From contig DBXT01000036.1 in assembly GCA_002309615.1 (NCBI GenBank), forward strand, positions 1-22,768: a stretch of DNA of 22,768 bases, in the 5' to 3' direction. Below the pieces are notes generated by a model. It saw nothing but the letters and a program-made list of their open reading frames with translations. It ran no database searches and was not told the DNA's origin. Position numbers and translations under genes: made by a program. This stretch comes from Bacteroidales bacterium UBA1205. GTDB taxonomy: Bacteria; Bacteroidota; Bacteroidia; Bacteroidales; WCHB1-69. Each line of letters begins with the position of its first letter. Position 1 is the stretch's first letter. Positions 1-8,800 of this stretch are shown in pieces.

Positions 1-48
1 TCTAATGCAGCCTCTGCTGTCAAAAACTACAATGAAAGGAAAAATTAG
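1..48 (+). CDS. C-terminal tail of an unknown gene (partial)
   Basis: The first 48 bases read in frame 1 as 15 codons ending in TAG (tail SNAASAVKNYNERKN). The hydrophilic, Lys/Asn-rich end is plausible as the C-terminus of a gene that starts before the window. The opposite strand is also open here, so the call rests only on composition and on the + orientation of the following genes. No family can be assigned from 15 residues. An AT-rich inverted repeat (AAAATTAG at 41-48 with CTAATTTT at 66-73) follows the stop directly and could be a weak terminator. Confidence 0.35.
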   Translation, partial: SNAASAVKNYNERKN

Positions 49-143
49 TAAAATTTAGAGGTTGCCTAATTTTATCATGATTGACAATTTTTTTTAGAAC
101 TATTAAAAAAAATGAAATTACCATATCCTATTATATTTTTTTC

Positions 144-151
144 TATCTTTG
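144..151 (+). promoter_or_regulatory. Bacteroidetes -7 box before the TlpA-like gene
   Basis: TATCTTTG matches the Bacteroidetes -7 consensus TAnnTTTG exactly and lies 67 bases before the ATG at 219. No clear -33 TTTG sits at the usual spacing. The identical TATCTTTGCA string occurs before the PorV-like gene and before thyA on the other strand, which supports it as this genome's promoter type. Confidence 0.6.
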
Positions 152-162
152 CAAAAAAAAAT

Positions 163-196
163 ATTGTTTAACAAATTTGCATTTGAGACTTGAATG
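163..196 (+). repeat. Copy 1 of a 34-bp promoter-leader repeat
   Basis: The stretch begins ATTGTTTAACAAATTTGC and matches the reverse complement of 12121-12154 with one mismatch (A at 186 against T). It contains the palindrome CAAATTTG. It lies just inside the predicted 5' leader of the TlpA-like gene, ending 22 bases before the ATG. Similarity extends upstream through an A-tract to the -7 box, with a 2-base length difference. Confidence 0.75.
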
Positions 197-218
197 TAGC
201 ACTGAAAATATTTGAAAT

Positions 219-1436
219 ATGAAAAAATTATTCCTCACCGTTTCTATCATGGCCATAGTATCAGTTTTGCATATACCGTGCAGCGGACACCCGACAGCAA
301 AGAATGTCTTGCAAAAAGCATATCAAAAATGTCAATCCATACAAAGCGGACACTATGAAATGGTCAAACGAGTAAAATCCACGTCAAGTAACGATACCAC
401 CCTCTATCGTTCTGCCTGCGATTTTAAAAAATTATCCGATGATACCGTCTTCGGAATGATATTCACCTTGTCGGGAGTATATGCATACAACGGCTCCCAT
501 AACAATTACCTTTATACGGGAAAAGAATTGGTGAACTTTGATGACAGCACCGGAACCATACAGCCATGCAATTTATGGGCTAACGATATTTTTAACTCTA
601 AACACAATATCCCGTTTTACACACCTTTGACAGATAAAAATAGTCACCCGCTGTATATCAATAAATTGCAAGATGAAGCTTATACCTACTCTTTATCGAA
701 AACTATTTTGGACGGAAAACCATGCTATCTTGTCAACATATGCTGTCCGACAAGCAACATCGAAACACTAAACATTCAAACAACCCGTCATGAAATCAAC
801 ATCTGGATAGATAAAAAAGACTATATGCCCCTGCAATATGCTATCGCCCTTGATATACTATCCATGCAAGACACTTTGCATCAATATGAAGAATATAAGT
901 TGACTGCTTTCACTCCGAACGCAGATGAGTCAAAATTAACCATGAAAACCATACCCGAAACGATCATTTTGAAAGAATATGAGCCGTACAAGGTTCCGAC
1001 TCCCCTTCCCAAAGGTGCTGCCGCACCGCAATGGTCACTGCCGACCCTTTCGGGTGATTCTGTCAGCCTCGCCGACTTAAAAGGAAAGGTGGTGGTGCTT
1101 GACTTCTTCTTCAAATCGTGCGCCCCGTGCTGGGAAGCTATGACCGTTTTGCAACGTCTGTACAAAAAATATAGTGACAAAGACTTTGTAGTGATAGGAA
1201 TAGACCCTGTTGATGCCCCCCAAAAGGAAGAAATGGAAACGTTTTTGTCCAAACGGGGTATTACCTATCCCATACTTTTTGCCAATCGAGAGTTGGCAGC
1301 CGCCTATCATATTTACGGTTATCCTATGTTGTTCCTACTCAATCGCGACGGCAAAATTGTTGCGATAGAAAGAGGTTTTTCCAAGGAATTGGAAGAAAAT
1401 TTGGAAAAACATCTGGATGTATTGCTCAAGCAGTAA
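219..1436 (+). CDS. Exported TlpA-like thiol-disulfide oxidoreductase
   Basis: A 405-residue protein with an N-terminal signal peptide (about residues 1-22, hydrophobic core LFLTVSIMAIVSVLHI). Residues about 25-250 form a domain I do not recognise, with many Tyr/Thr residues and probably beta-rich. Residues about 262-405 are a TlpA/AhpC-TSA-type thioredoxin fold: the entry segment GAAAPQWSLPTLSGDSVSL, the redox motif CAPC at 301-304 after VVVLDFFFKS, and the cis-proline in YGYPMLFLL. Family knowledge: such proteins reduce or exchange disulfides in the periplasm of Bacteroidota, often with an extra N-terminal domain. The start follows a -7 box at 144-151 by a normal leader length. Its partner is unknown. 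The thioredoxin call is firm; the cellular role is inferred. Confidence 0.9.
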   Translation: MKKLFLTVSIMAIVSVLHIPCSGHPTAKNVLQKAYQKCQSIQSGHYEMVKRVKSTSSNDTTLYRSACDFKKLSDDTVFGMIFTLSGVYAYNGSHNNYLYTGKELVNFDDSTGTIQPCNLWANDIFNSKHNIPFYTPLTDKNSHPLYINKLQDEAYTYSLSKTILDGKPCYLVNICCPTSNIETLNIQTTRHEINIWIDKKDYMPLQYAIALDILSMQDTLHQYEEYKLTAFTPNADESKLTMKTIPETIILKEYEPYKVPTPLPKGAAAPQWSLPTLSGDSVSLADLKGKVVVLDFFFKSCAPCWEAMTVLQRLYKKYSDKDFVVIGIDPVDAPQKEEMETFLSKRGITYPILFANRELAAAYHIYGYPMLFLLNRDGKIVAIERGFSKELEENLEKHLDVLLKQ

Positions 1437-1543
1437 ACTATTTTTTTGCAATTTTTATAGATAAACAACCTTGTTGTCTTTTACGGCTTCTTCTCGCGGT
1501 ATCGCAATAAAAAACAGTTTTTTGCGTTATATCAGTAAACAAA

Positions 1544-2497
1544 ATGGAAATGACAAAAGGCAAAATCATACGCAGGACAATAGGAATCGTGGCATTGGTG
1601 ATGTTGGTGATGGGATTAATGTGCATATTCATCCTTAACGACGGCTCACATTTGATTCATCAAATTGATGTGTGGATTTATCGGGCCGCTTTCTTCATGG
1701 TGGTAATTTATGGAATATTATGCCTCTTCTACGCAATCAGAAATTTGCATTGGGGATTGAAACTGCTCATCAGTGTTATCGCTGTTTTGGGAATATGTTA
1801 TTTTCTCTTTGTAGCAGCCATTGTGGGTATTTTTGGCAAAGATACCCGAATTTGGAGTACTGAAAGCTATGTGGTATATCATGAACCCAATTTTATGATT
1901 GAGCCGGGACGCTTTGTCTTGTATGAACAGGATGGACTCATTGAAAAACGATGCTATGCGGTAGGTTCTGAGTTCGTTAATCCAGACAAATATGAGTGTT
2001 TTTTCGATGAGGAAAGGGATTTCATACGCATCGAGGCAGACTGGACATTTGACGGGAGAAGTTGGCATACCACCACGTTCTATAGGCTGTCAGATGGTAA
2101 ACTCTATGTGCATCAGAATCCGATGGACAGTTCCTTGTGGAGCGGCAGATATTCATCGTATGACAAAAAAACATCCCTTCGTCAACAACTTGAGGTGGAG
2201 TCGGTACACGACACATTGATTTTCAATTATTATATTGATTTGCGCGATGTGAAGTCGGATTTGGAAGATGTGGAACAAGAATACACATTGAAAGGCCGGG
2301 CGTTTCTGAAAAAAGGCGATGCCGAAACCGATGAGGATAAGCAAGGAAATGCCTATTTGGTGGATGAGTACATTTATGAAGATAACGTTCATATCGCCTT
2401 CCGCATACAGGCGGTAACCCATGATATAATACGGGTGGTCGTTGATGACGCCACTGCCGCCCAATACCATATTCCAACTTCATCGATATTTGACTAA
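1544..2497 (+). CDS. Hypothetical membrane protein, three N-terminal helices
   Basis: 317 residues, no family recognised. Three hydrophobic segments lie near the N-terminus (about residues 9-31, 44-64 and 70-96). A hydrophilic domain of about 215 residues follows, rich in Tyr, Asp and Glu, with beta-like stretches such as VVYHEPNFMIEPGRFVLY. An odd number of helices places the two ends on opposite sides of the membrane. ATG codons occur at 1544 and 1550; either could be used, and I see no Shine-Dalgarno sequence, as is usual in this phylum. The next gene starts 20 bases after the stop, so the two are probably co-transcribed. No clear promoter box is visible in the 107-base gap upstream. Confidence 0.75.
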   Translation: MEMTKGKIIRRTIGIVALVMLVMGLMCIFILNDGSHLIHQIDVWIYRAAFFMVVIYGILCLFYAIRNLHWGLKLLISVIAVLGICYFLFVAAIVGIFGKDTRIWSTESYVVYHEPNFMIEPGRFVLYEQDGLIEKRCYAVGSEFVNPDKYECFFDEERDFIRIEADWTFDGRSWHTTTFYRLSDGKLYVHQNPMDSSLWSGRYSSYDKKTSLRQQLEVESVHDTLIFNYYIDLRDVKSDLEDVEQEYTLKGRAFLKKGDAETDEDKQGNAYLVDEYIYEDNVHIAFRIQAVTHDIIRVVVDDATAAQYHIPTSSIFD

Positions 2498-2517
2498 CAC
2501 TCATTTCATTATAAACT

Positions 2518-3135
2518 ATGAAACACGAAATCAACCCGCAAGAAACCAACAGGGCTTTTGCCTTTGAGATGTGGCTGAATGCACCCATGCCGATGGTGAC
2601 ATTGGTGAAAACGATGAATGTCAATCATTTGTTGCGGTTCAGCAAAAAGCAACACATCAAATTCAACACACTGATGTGCTGGTGCATCGGCATGACCGCC
2701 AACGAGACAAAGGAACTACACCTGTTGCCGGAGAAGGGGAAATTGTTCCGATACGACCAAATTGCCGTCAATGTGGTGGTACGCAACCGCAAGGGCGGCA
2801 TCAACTCGTGCGACATCCCTTTTTCGACCGACCTCCGGCAATTCAACCAAGACTATATAGAGCTGACCACCAAGGTAGCAGAAGAGTGTCAAAGTTCGTT
2901 TCTTGAAGGTTATATGGTGGTCGGCACCTCGGCAATGATACAAACCGAACTCGATTGTGTGGTGAACCAATACACCGACAAATTTCTCAACCCGATGGTG
3001 ATGTGGGGCAAATACCGGAAAAGCTGGTTCAAAGCCACTTTGCCCGTCTCATTCCAGTTTCATCACGTGCAGATGGACGGCGGCGACGCAGCCCGCTTTC
3101 TTGAGGCGTTGCAGAGGACAATAAATTCTATATGA
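2518..3135 (+). CDS. CatA-like O-acetyltransferase
   Basis: 205 residues, close to the usual length of a chloramphenicol acetyltransferase subunit (about 215). The C-terminal catalytic signature of the CAT fold is present as FHHVQMDGGDA: His183 is the expected general base and Asp187-Gly188 complete the HHxxxDG pattern. Other CAT-like segments are FNTLMCWCIGMTAN near residues 49-62 and the VAVNVVV-type strand around residues 82-88. Family knowledge: CAT enzymes are acetyl-CoA-dependent trimers, but many Bacteroidota relatives have unknown acceptors, so I do not call it a resistance gene. The gene is distinctly GC-rich (64 G/C in the 120 bases 2701-2820) compared with the secretion operon (38 in 7021-7140), which suggests recent acquisition. 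It lies 20 bases behind the membrane-protein gene. Confidence 0.85.
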   Translation: MKHEINPQETNRAFAFEMWLNAPMPMVTLVKTMNVNHLLRFSKKQHIKFNTLMCWCIGMTANETKELHLLPEKGKLFRYDQIAVNVVVRNRKGGINSCDIPFSTDLRQFNQDYIELTTKVAEECQSSFLEGYMVVGTSAMIQTELDCVVNQYTDKFLNPMVMWGKYRKSWFKATLPVSFQFHHVQMDGGDAARFLEALQRTINSI

Positions 3136-3158
3136 AGTAGTTGAAAGGATACTGGATT

Positions 3159-3166
3159 TAGCTTTG
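3159..3166 (+). promoter_or_regulatory. -7 box before the TonB-domain lipoprotein
   Basis: TAGCTTTG fits TAnnTTTG. Transcription would begin near 3173, which makes the first ATG at 3174 essentially leaderless and supports the internal ATG at 3213 or 3219 as the true start. No -33 TTTG is visible at standard spacing. Confidence 0.5.
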
Positions 3167-3212
3167 TAGAATAATGAAATTATTTGATTTTTTAATAAAA
3201 CACAAAAATACA

Positions 3213-3701
3213 ATGAATATGAAGAAAACAATTTTGACACTCATGGTGTTATTTGTCCTCGGAGCGATGACCGCCTGCAAGAATATGTTACCAAAAGACG
3301 ATCCAAATAATACGATGATATATAGAATAGTGGAGACTTTGCCATGTTTCCCTGGTGGAGATGATTCTTTATTCGCATTCCTGAACACGAACGTCCGTTA
3401 TCCGGAAGAAGCTGTCGAAAAGAAGATTGAAGGAAAGATTTTTGTCTCGTTTGTGGTTGAGAAAGACGGCAGCATCACTAACGCGCAGATACTAAGAGAC
3501 ATTGTTTACGGCAGTGAAGAGGCTGACAGTTTGGCCGCCGAACTTGGCTGTGGCACAGAGGTTCTCCGTGTGATAGATATGATGCCCAAATGGGAACCGG
3601 CTGTAATACATGGTTATATTGTTCGTTGTCTATACCACTTGCCTGTAAGATTCTCCTTGACAGAAGGAGAAGGAGTAGTTTCCCCATCTTCTAAGCATTA
3701 A
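3213..3701 (+). CDS. Lipoprotein with TonB C-terminal domain
   Basis: 162 residues from ATG 3213. This start gives MNMKKTILTLMVL..., a clean lipoprotein signal with lipobox GAMTAC and lipidated Cys22. The longer reading from 3174 would add 13 unlikely residues in front of it. Residues about 45-155 match the TonB C-terminal (energy transducer) family as found in Bacteroidota: PCFPGGDDSLFAFL, then NVRYPEEAVEKKIEGKIFVSF, VEKDGSI, a residue-rich alpha segment, and VIDMMPKWEPA, ending in a VRCLYHLPVRFSL strand. The usual Pro-rich linker and N-terminal transmembrane anchor of classic TonB are missing and replaced by a lipid anchor. Direct energising of a transporter is therefore doubtful; binding to an outer-membrane partner is the more cautious inference. 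Confidence 0.88.
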   Translation: MNMKKTILTLMVLFVLGAMTACKNMLPKDDPNNTMIYRIVETLPCFPGGDDSLFAFLNTNVRYPEEAVEKKIEGKIFVSFVVEKDGSITNAQILRDIVYGSEEADSLAAELGCGTEVLRVIDMMPKWEPAVIHGYIVRCLYHLPVRFSLTEGEGVVSPSSKH

Positions 3702-3717
3702 TATATTCGTGTAGCTC

Positions 3718-3882
3718 TCATCCCAGCAGCACGTCCATAACCTTCATTAACACGAAATCGAAGGCCAGCAGGTAGGGCAATGCCACGCCGAGCACACCGG
3801 CAAGCAGCAGTATAGCCACAAAAGAGAGCGAATAAACAAAGGAAAAATTTTTTGCTCTTATTGACCCATAGTCTTGGATGAG
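3718..3882 (-). pseudogene. GC-rich remnant: C-terminal membrane segment
   Basis: On the minus strand, 54 codons stay open from just after a TAA (TTA at 3883-3885 on the + strand) to TGA at 3718-3720, with no start codon near the beginning. The product contains a long hydrophobic run (FVAILLLAGVLGVALPYLLA) and ends FDFVLMKVMDVLLG, as expected for the last helix of an integral membrane protein. The DNA at 3721-3840 has 62 G/C in 120 bases, far above the AT-rich flanks. It looks like the surviving 3' end of a foreign or decayed gene. No family identified. Confidence 0.4.
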
Positions 3883-3906
3883 TTAATCAAATAGTTTTGC
3901 CTTTTA

Positions 3907-4452
3907 TTACCAAATGTAGGCACTTTCATGCAACCATTTGTTCTGAGCACGTAAAGTTTGCTCAATAATATCTCTCACACAGCCTTCCCCGCCTTTGTAG
4001 ATGGATATATAATCCGCTATGGCTTGTATTTCAACAACAGCATCAGCGGGACAAGTTTTCAACCCTGATAATTGCATTACCTTGTAATCGGGGATGTCAT
4101 CTCCCATATAAACCACGTTTTGGGCTTGTATATGTTTAGCTTTGATATATTGCCGGAATTCTTCTATTTTATTGTTACTATGAATGATTTCGGCACCTAA
4201 ATTATCTTCAAATCTATGTTTGCCACACAAGTACGCATCTTGATTACCCGTAAGTATGCACACATTGTAACCTTGTTTAACGGCGTATTGTATGGCATAG
4301 CCGTCTTTTACATTGGTTACCAATACCGAAGTGCAAACCACATTTCGGTTTACTTGTAAAGGAAGTGTGACAACCTTGCCATTTGTCAACACCCCGTCGA
4401 AATCAAATATAAAAGTATTGATATATTTTAACTTTTCTTTATAATTCTTCAT
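3907..4452 (-). CDS. kdsC: KdsC-like HAD phosphatase
   Basis: 181 residues from the ATG at 4450-4452. This start gives the usual KdsC length and overlaps the preceding gene by 14 bases; a longer frame to 4527 would overlap by 89. HAD motif I is DFDGVLT (nucleophile Asp17, acid/base Asp19), motif II is the Thr68 of CILTGN, and motif IV is MGDDIPD with Asp118, Asp119 and Asp122. The KDG at 49-51 and the late GGEGCVRDII segment are typical of 3-deoxy-D-manno-octulosonate 8-phosphate phosphatase. That enzyme releases phosphate from KDO-8-P on the way to lipid A core sugars and works as a cytosolic tetramer. It is the last gene of a five-gene operon. The exact substrate is inferred. Confidence 0.85.
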   Translation of the reverse strand: MKNYKEKLKYINTFIFDFDGVLTNGKVVTLPLQVNRNVVCTSVLVTNVKDGYAIQYAVKQGYNVCILTGNQDAYLCGKHRFEDNLGAEIIHSNNKIEEFRQYIKAKHIQAQNVVYMGDDIPDYKVMQLSGLKTCPADAVVEIQAIADYISIYKGGEGCVRDIIEQTLRAQNKWLHESAYIW

Positions 4453-5218
4453 GCTCACGTTTGGATTGCTGTTCTTGTATTGTTTGTGTAAGGTACCTGT
4501 ACAAATTGCGTTGATGATCGTTGTCAAGCATGGCTATTTGCTTATTGATGATATTCCAATCTTTACGACTTGCCGGACCAGTTTGAGCATCATAAGGATG
4601 TAAATAATCCACCTTTGCGGCTGTTTCCTTTATCAGAGGCTTAATAATATCAAAAGAAATATTTTCTTTATCCAATATTTCTTTTGCCAAACCATAAAGT
4701 GCATTGGTAAAATTGCTGGCTATCACTCCTGCCAAATGCAAATGGAGCCGCTGTTGCATATTTAGGTTATATGCGAAATTGCCGATATTTTCGGCTATAG
4801 ACTGTAACATTTGCAAGGTGTTAGCATTAGAAGCTTCCACACATACGGGTACGGCGGAAAAATCAACTTGCTTAGCCTTGTTAAAAGTTTGAAAAGGATA
4901 TAATACACCATAATTTTCACTTAATTTTGACAATATTTCGGCATTCATACATCCGGAAGTATGCACATAAACGGCCTCCGTGTGCTGCATTTGGGCTATT
5001 ATATCCACATACACTTCGTCTTTGAGGGATAGTATGTGAATATCTGCGGGCGGTAATTTTGCTATATTATTTATAGCCATGGCTTTAACTTGTTGAGCTA
5101 ATGCTTCTGCATTTTTTTCGGTACGACTATAAACGGTTTTAATGGTATAACCGCATTCATAGAGTCTGTGAGCCAAATGCCATGCCACATTTCCGGCACC
5201 TATTATATTAATATCCAT
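4439..5218 (-). CDS. Rossmann-fold DUF2520 protein
   Basis: 259 residues. The N-terminus MDINIIGAGNVAWHLA is a dinucleotide-binding Rossmann start (GxGxxA), and SRT after the second strand could set NADP preference. HTSGCMNAEIL, GVLYPFQTFNK and the helical second half (LAGVIASNFTNALYGLA) match the Rossmann-like/DUF2520 family, related to F420- or NADP-dependent oxidoreductases. No reaction is established for this family. It lies between rdgB (gap 5 bases) and the KdsC-like gene (overlap 14 bases), an arrangement that implies translational coupling. Such genes are commonly found with KdsC-like phosphatases in Bacteroidota, so a shared metabolic or envelope role is possible but unproven. Confidence 0.85.
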   Translation of the reverse strand: MDINIIGAGNVAWHLAHRLYECGYTIKTVYSRTEKNAEALAQQVKAMAINNIAKLPPADIHILSLKDEVYVDIIAQMQHTEAVYVHTSGCMNAEILSKLSENYGVLYPFQTFNKAKQVDFSAVPVCVEASNANTLQMLQSIAENIGNFAYNLNMQQRLHLHLAGVIASNFTNALYGLAKEILDKENISFDIIKPLIKETAAKVDYLHPYDAQTGPASRKDWNIINKQIAMLDNDHQRNLYRYLTQTIQEQQSKREHEEL

Positions 5219-5223
5219 ATGTT

Positions 5224-5802
5224 TTATAAATTCATTAAAAAATCTGCCAATTTTGCTATGGCTCTACCTCTATGACTGATAGCATTTTTTTGTTCCAACG
5301 ACATTTCCGCAAAAGATGCGTCAAAGCCGTCGGGCAAAAACACAGGGTCATAGCCAAAGCCGTCATTTCCGTGTTTTTCTCGCAAAATCACTCCGTTGAC
5401 TCTTCCTTCAAATAAATATTCTTTACCATTGAGAATGAGTGCGATTACTGTTTTAAAACAAGCCTTGCGATTTTGTTGGTGTTGCATTTCGGTAAGCACT
5501 TTCTGCATATTGTCTTCAAAAGAACAATGTTCGCCGGCATAACGTGCGGAATATACTCCCGGACGCCCCTCAAGAGCTTCTATTTCCAATCCTGTATCAT
5601 CGGCAAAACAATCTTTATGGTATTGTTCATAAATCACTCGGGCTTTTTGCAGGGCATTGCCTTGCAGTGTATTTTGATTTTCGGGTATCTCTTGATTATA
5701 TCCTATTTGTTTTAACGATATGATATTATATTTTACTCCCAGCATGGAACGCACTTCTTCCAATTTATGCATATTATTGCTGGCAAATATTAAATCTTTC
5801 AT
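5224..5802 (-). CDS. rdgB: dITP/XTP pyrophosphatase (RdgB/Ham1)
   Basis: 192 residues, the normal length for the Ham1/RdgB family. Visible motifs in order: ASNNMHKLEEV at the N-terminus (triphosphate contacts), FADDTGLEIEAL (metal-binding acidic residues), PGVYSARYAG, GNDGFGYDPVFLP, and SHRGRAIAKL near the C-terminus. Family role: hydrolysis of deaminated or non-canonical purine nucleoside triphosphates (dITP, ITP, XTP) to the monophosphate and pyrophosphate, keeping them out of DNA. The gene begins 4 bases after the sortase stop and ends 5 bases before the DUF2520 gene, so it is inside the secretion operon by position only. No function link to secretion is needed. Confidence 0.95.
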   Translation of the reverse strand: MKDLIFASNNMHKLEEVRSMLGVKYNIISLKQIGYNQEIPENQNTLQGNALQKARVIYEQYHKDCFADDTGLEIEALEGRPGVYSARYAGEHCSFEDNMQKVLTEMQHQQNRKACFKTVIALILNGKEYLFEGRVNGVILREKHGNDGFGYDPVFLPDGFDASFAEMSLEQKNAISHRGRAIAKLADFLMNL

Positions 5803-5806
5803 TCTT

Positions 5807-8800
5807 TTAACGCATTATTACCATTTTACCATAACCTTTTTTAAAGGCTTTGGCATTGTTAGATTGACTGTTTAATTCCACCTCTTTATCTTGAATACGG
5901 GTTATCACTCTGTACAGATATACGCCGTTTGCCAATACATTGCCATACATATCGCAACCATCCCAAGCATAATCGGTAATGTTATTACCTATTTTAAGCG
6001 GTCCCAATTCGCTCATATCTATCTCTTTTACCACCTTGCCGCCAATGGTAAGTATTTGGATTTTCATATAAGTGGGCAATTGCGAACCGGTAAGGGTGAA
6101 TACAAATTGTGTGCGGGTGGAAAAAGGATTGGGATAATTATATATTTCGGTGATAGTGGATTTGTTTACTATTTTAAACGATACCACATAAGCATTGGCA
6201 CCCGAAGCATTATTTGATTTATCGTTAGCCTCCACTCTCAAATAATATACTCCGTCTTGCATAAATTCGGCAGGATAATTAATTTGACATTTATTCTGAG
6301 CATTTTGTGCAGGTACAAATTGCATTATCTCAATATTATCGGCAAAAAATGGCACATATTGGTAAGCAGAACTACCGGGTGTTTTAAGATATACTTTTAT
6401 TTTGGAAGTATCGCTGATATCATTGAGCAATAGAAATTTATTTTCATCTTTTAAGGTTATTTGTATATACGGCTTGGCAGATATCAGTTCTCCGTCCATG
6501 ATATGATATCCGTCAAAAGTAACGTCCAACACAGGATTAACACTATCTCCTACAACATAAAAAGGAACTTCTATATAATTGTTATAGTGATATTTTTCCT
6601 GCTGGTCGTTATCGGGATTATATTCCACTCTCAACAAATTATTACCAAAGAAATTCGTGGTTGCTATAGACAGACTATCGGTAAGTATGGTACCTGCCGG
6701 ATGTGCTTTTGAACGATAATATTGAGAATAGACTTCATTATTTTGATGAATGACGGAATATTTGATTAATAAATCGCTCATATCCACACTGCTTACATTT
6801 TTGGTAGAGGTGATTATACGCAAACTATCACCTTGTTGCAAGGTGTCGTGATAAAAATTAAAATTATCACTGCACACCGATGTTTCGGCTACATCTTCAT
6901 AATACAATTGTAATCGTTTGAATTGAGGGAGACTACGATTCTGATAGTCGGTAAAAGATACCTCAACTCTTGCGTAAGGATATTGATCGGCATCAATTTT
7001 ATTTACCAAATTATAATTTTTATAAGCGGCATAATCTATATTGGGGATTAACAAGATTTCATTTCCTTGTTTGTCTATACCATAAACTTTTGCTTTAATG
7101 GTATCGCTGTTCGTAATATTTGCATTTTGAAATTCCCAACTGAAAGTCAGCCATTTTTTAGCGGGACCGAATATTTCGCTCTGCATACTTGCCTTTCCGA
7201 TAGGCACCTGCATTTCGGCACCCACCATGGTGAGATATTGTCCGTTGTTGCTGCCCACCATCTCTCTAATGCAAGTATCGCCTACAGAAGCTCCTTTTTT
7301 ACCGAAAAGAATGTAATTGTTTTGTGCGGTAAGCGAACGTATTTGTGTGCTTCCCACCGATTCCCATGCTTGATATTGTTTTTCGGTAAACAAATGTGCG
7401 GCGGTATGATTAATAGACATGATAAGCACATAATATCCTGTAGGAATATTTTCTAAAAATATGGCTACATCTTCTCTTGATGTAGAATCGTCCATGTAGA
7501 AATGAAAACCGTTGGTGGCATAATTTCTACACAACACTTGGCCGTATTTTCCCTTGCTTCCGTTGGCGGAGGTTTCGGTATTAACCCAATTGGCTCCCGT
7601 TACGGGATCAAATACTAAAATATGAATAAAGGGGCGGCTTACCATAACGCATTGCACCTGATCGAATATTACATTGTTGCGTTTTATATATACTTCTGTT
7701 TCGTATGCAGCTTCTTCCGACAAGGAATTGAAAAAACGCGTTTTGGCGGTATAGGCATAACTGCCGTGAGTAAAATTGAAAGAACGGTTGACACTATCCA
7801 CATCTATATTCAGATAGGTATTGTCGGCAAATTGAGAAAAACGGGCTTGCGAGCAACCCGAACGCCATTTTATATATTGGAATGAATTTATTTTGCTCTC
7901 AACAGTATCTCCTGCCTTGCACACTTTCCAATAATATACCATGCTGTCGGTTAAAAGGAAAGGCAGCTCCCATTCCACTATTCCGTTGTTGGCGGTGATA
8001 TCGGCTGTTCGCAGACTTGAACTGTTAAACGTATTACATGTGTCTATCATAAACCGGCACAAATAATGGTTGTTTTGTATATCCGTGGAAGCCACAAGTG
8101 TGAGCGTATCATGGGGAACGATGGCATATTGATAAGGATATATCGGCAATATATCGGTAGATGCCACTGTAAACGATATGGTAGCTTGATTGTTGGATTC
8201 ATTGTGTTCTTCTATTTCATTTAAAACATCCAATGTGACGGTAATATCGTTCTTACCGAGGGCCAAAGATTTTTCCAAAGCAAATTTTACCGACAAAGAT
8301 GTTTGGAAAGCGTCGGTTTTTAAACGTACATATTGTTTTACCGATGTTTGATCGGGATAAAAACGTTCTATGCACACGTAAAACGAGTCATTGGTTAATT
8401 TTCCTTGGTTGATAAATTGAAAATTCACTACAAAACTATCCAATTCCGAACTGATGATTTCGGGAGAGGTTTTAACATCGGCTTTGACAACGGCATAATC
8501 CGGTTTATCTGCGGCACATATTATCAAACACGGGTCTCCGTTCAAAGTATAATCCATATATTCCCTGCCGAAATTGTCGGTAACATATTTTAATGCTTTT
8601 TGTATGCAATATCCCAACGATTTTCCGTAACTTTTGTTACACAACTGGCTATAGAATTCTGAACATGTGGCATTAAGCACCACGCTTTGCCCCGTGGCCG
8701 AAGGCGACACATAAGCTATGGCTCCTTTGCCTGCTATGTTAATAAATTTTTCGCTGTAATTATTGCTGCCTTCAAAAATATTGCCTGCATAGCATGAATT

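Noticed and set aside
2518..3135. Calling the acyltransferase a chloramphenicol-resistance gene
   Set aside because: The HHxxxDG motif supports the fold and chemistry only; many Bacteroidota relatives have no shown activity on chloramphenicol.
3174..3212. Earlier ATG for the TonB-domain lipoprotein
   Set aside because: It lies about 8 bases after the -7 box and would bury the lipoprotein signal behind 13 extra residues.
4453..4527. 25-residue extension of the KdsC-like protein
   Set aside because: It would overlap the DUF2520 gene by 89 bases and adds residues not present in the family; ATG 4452 gives the normal length.
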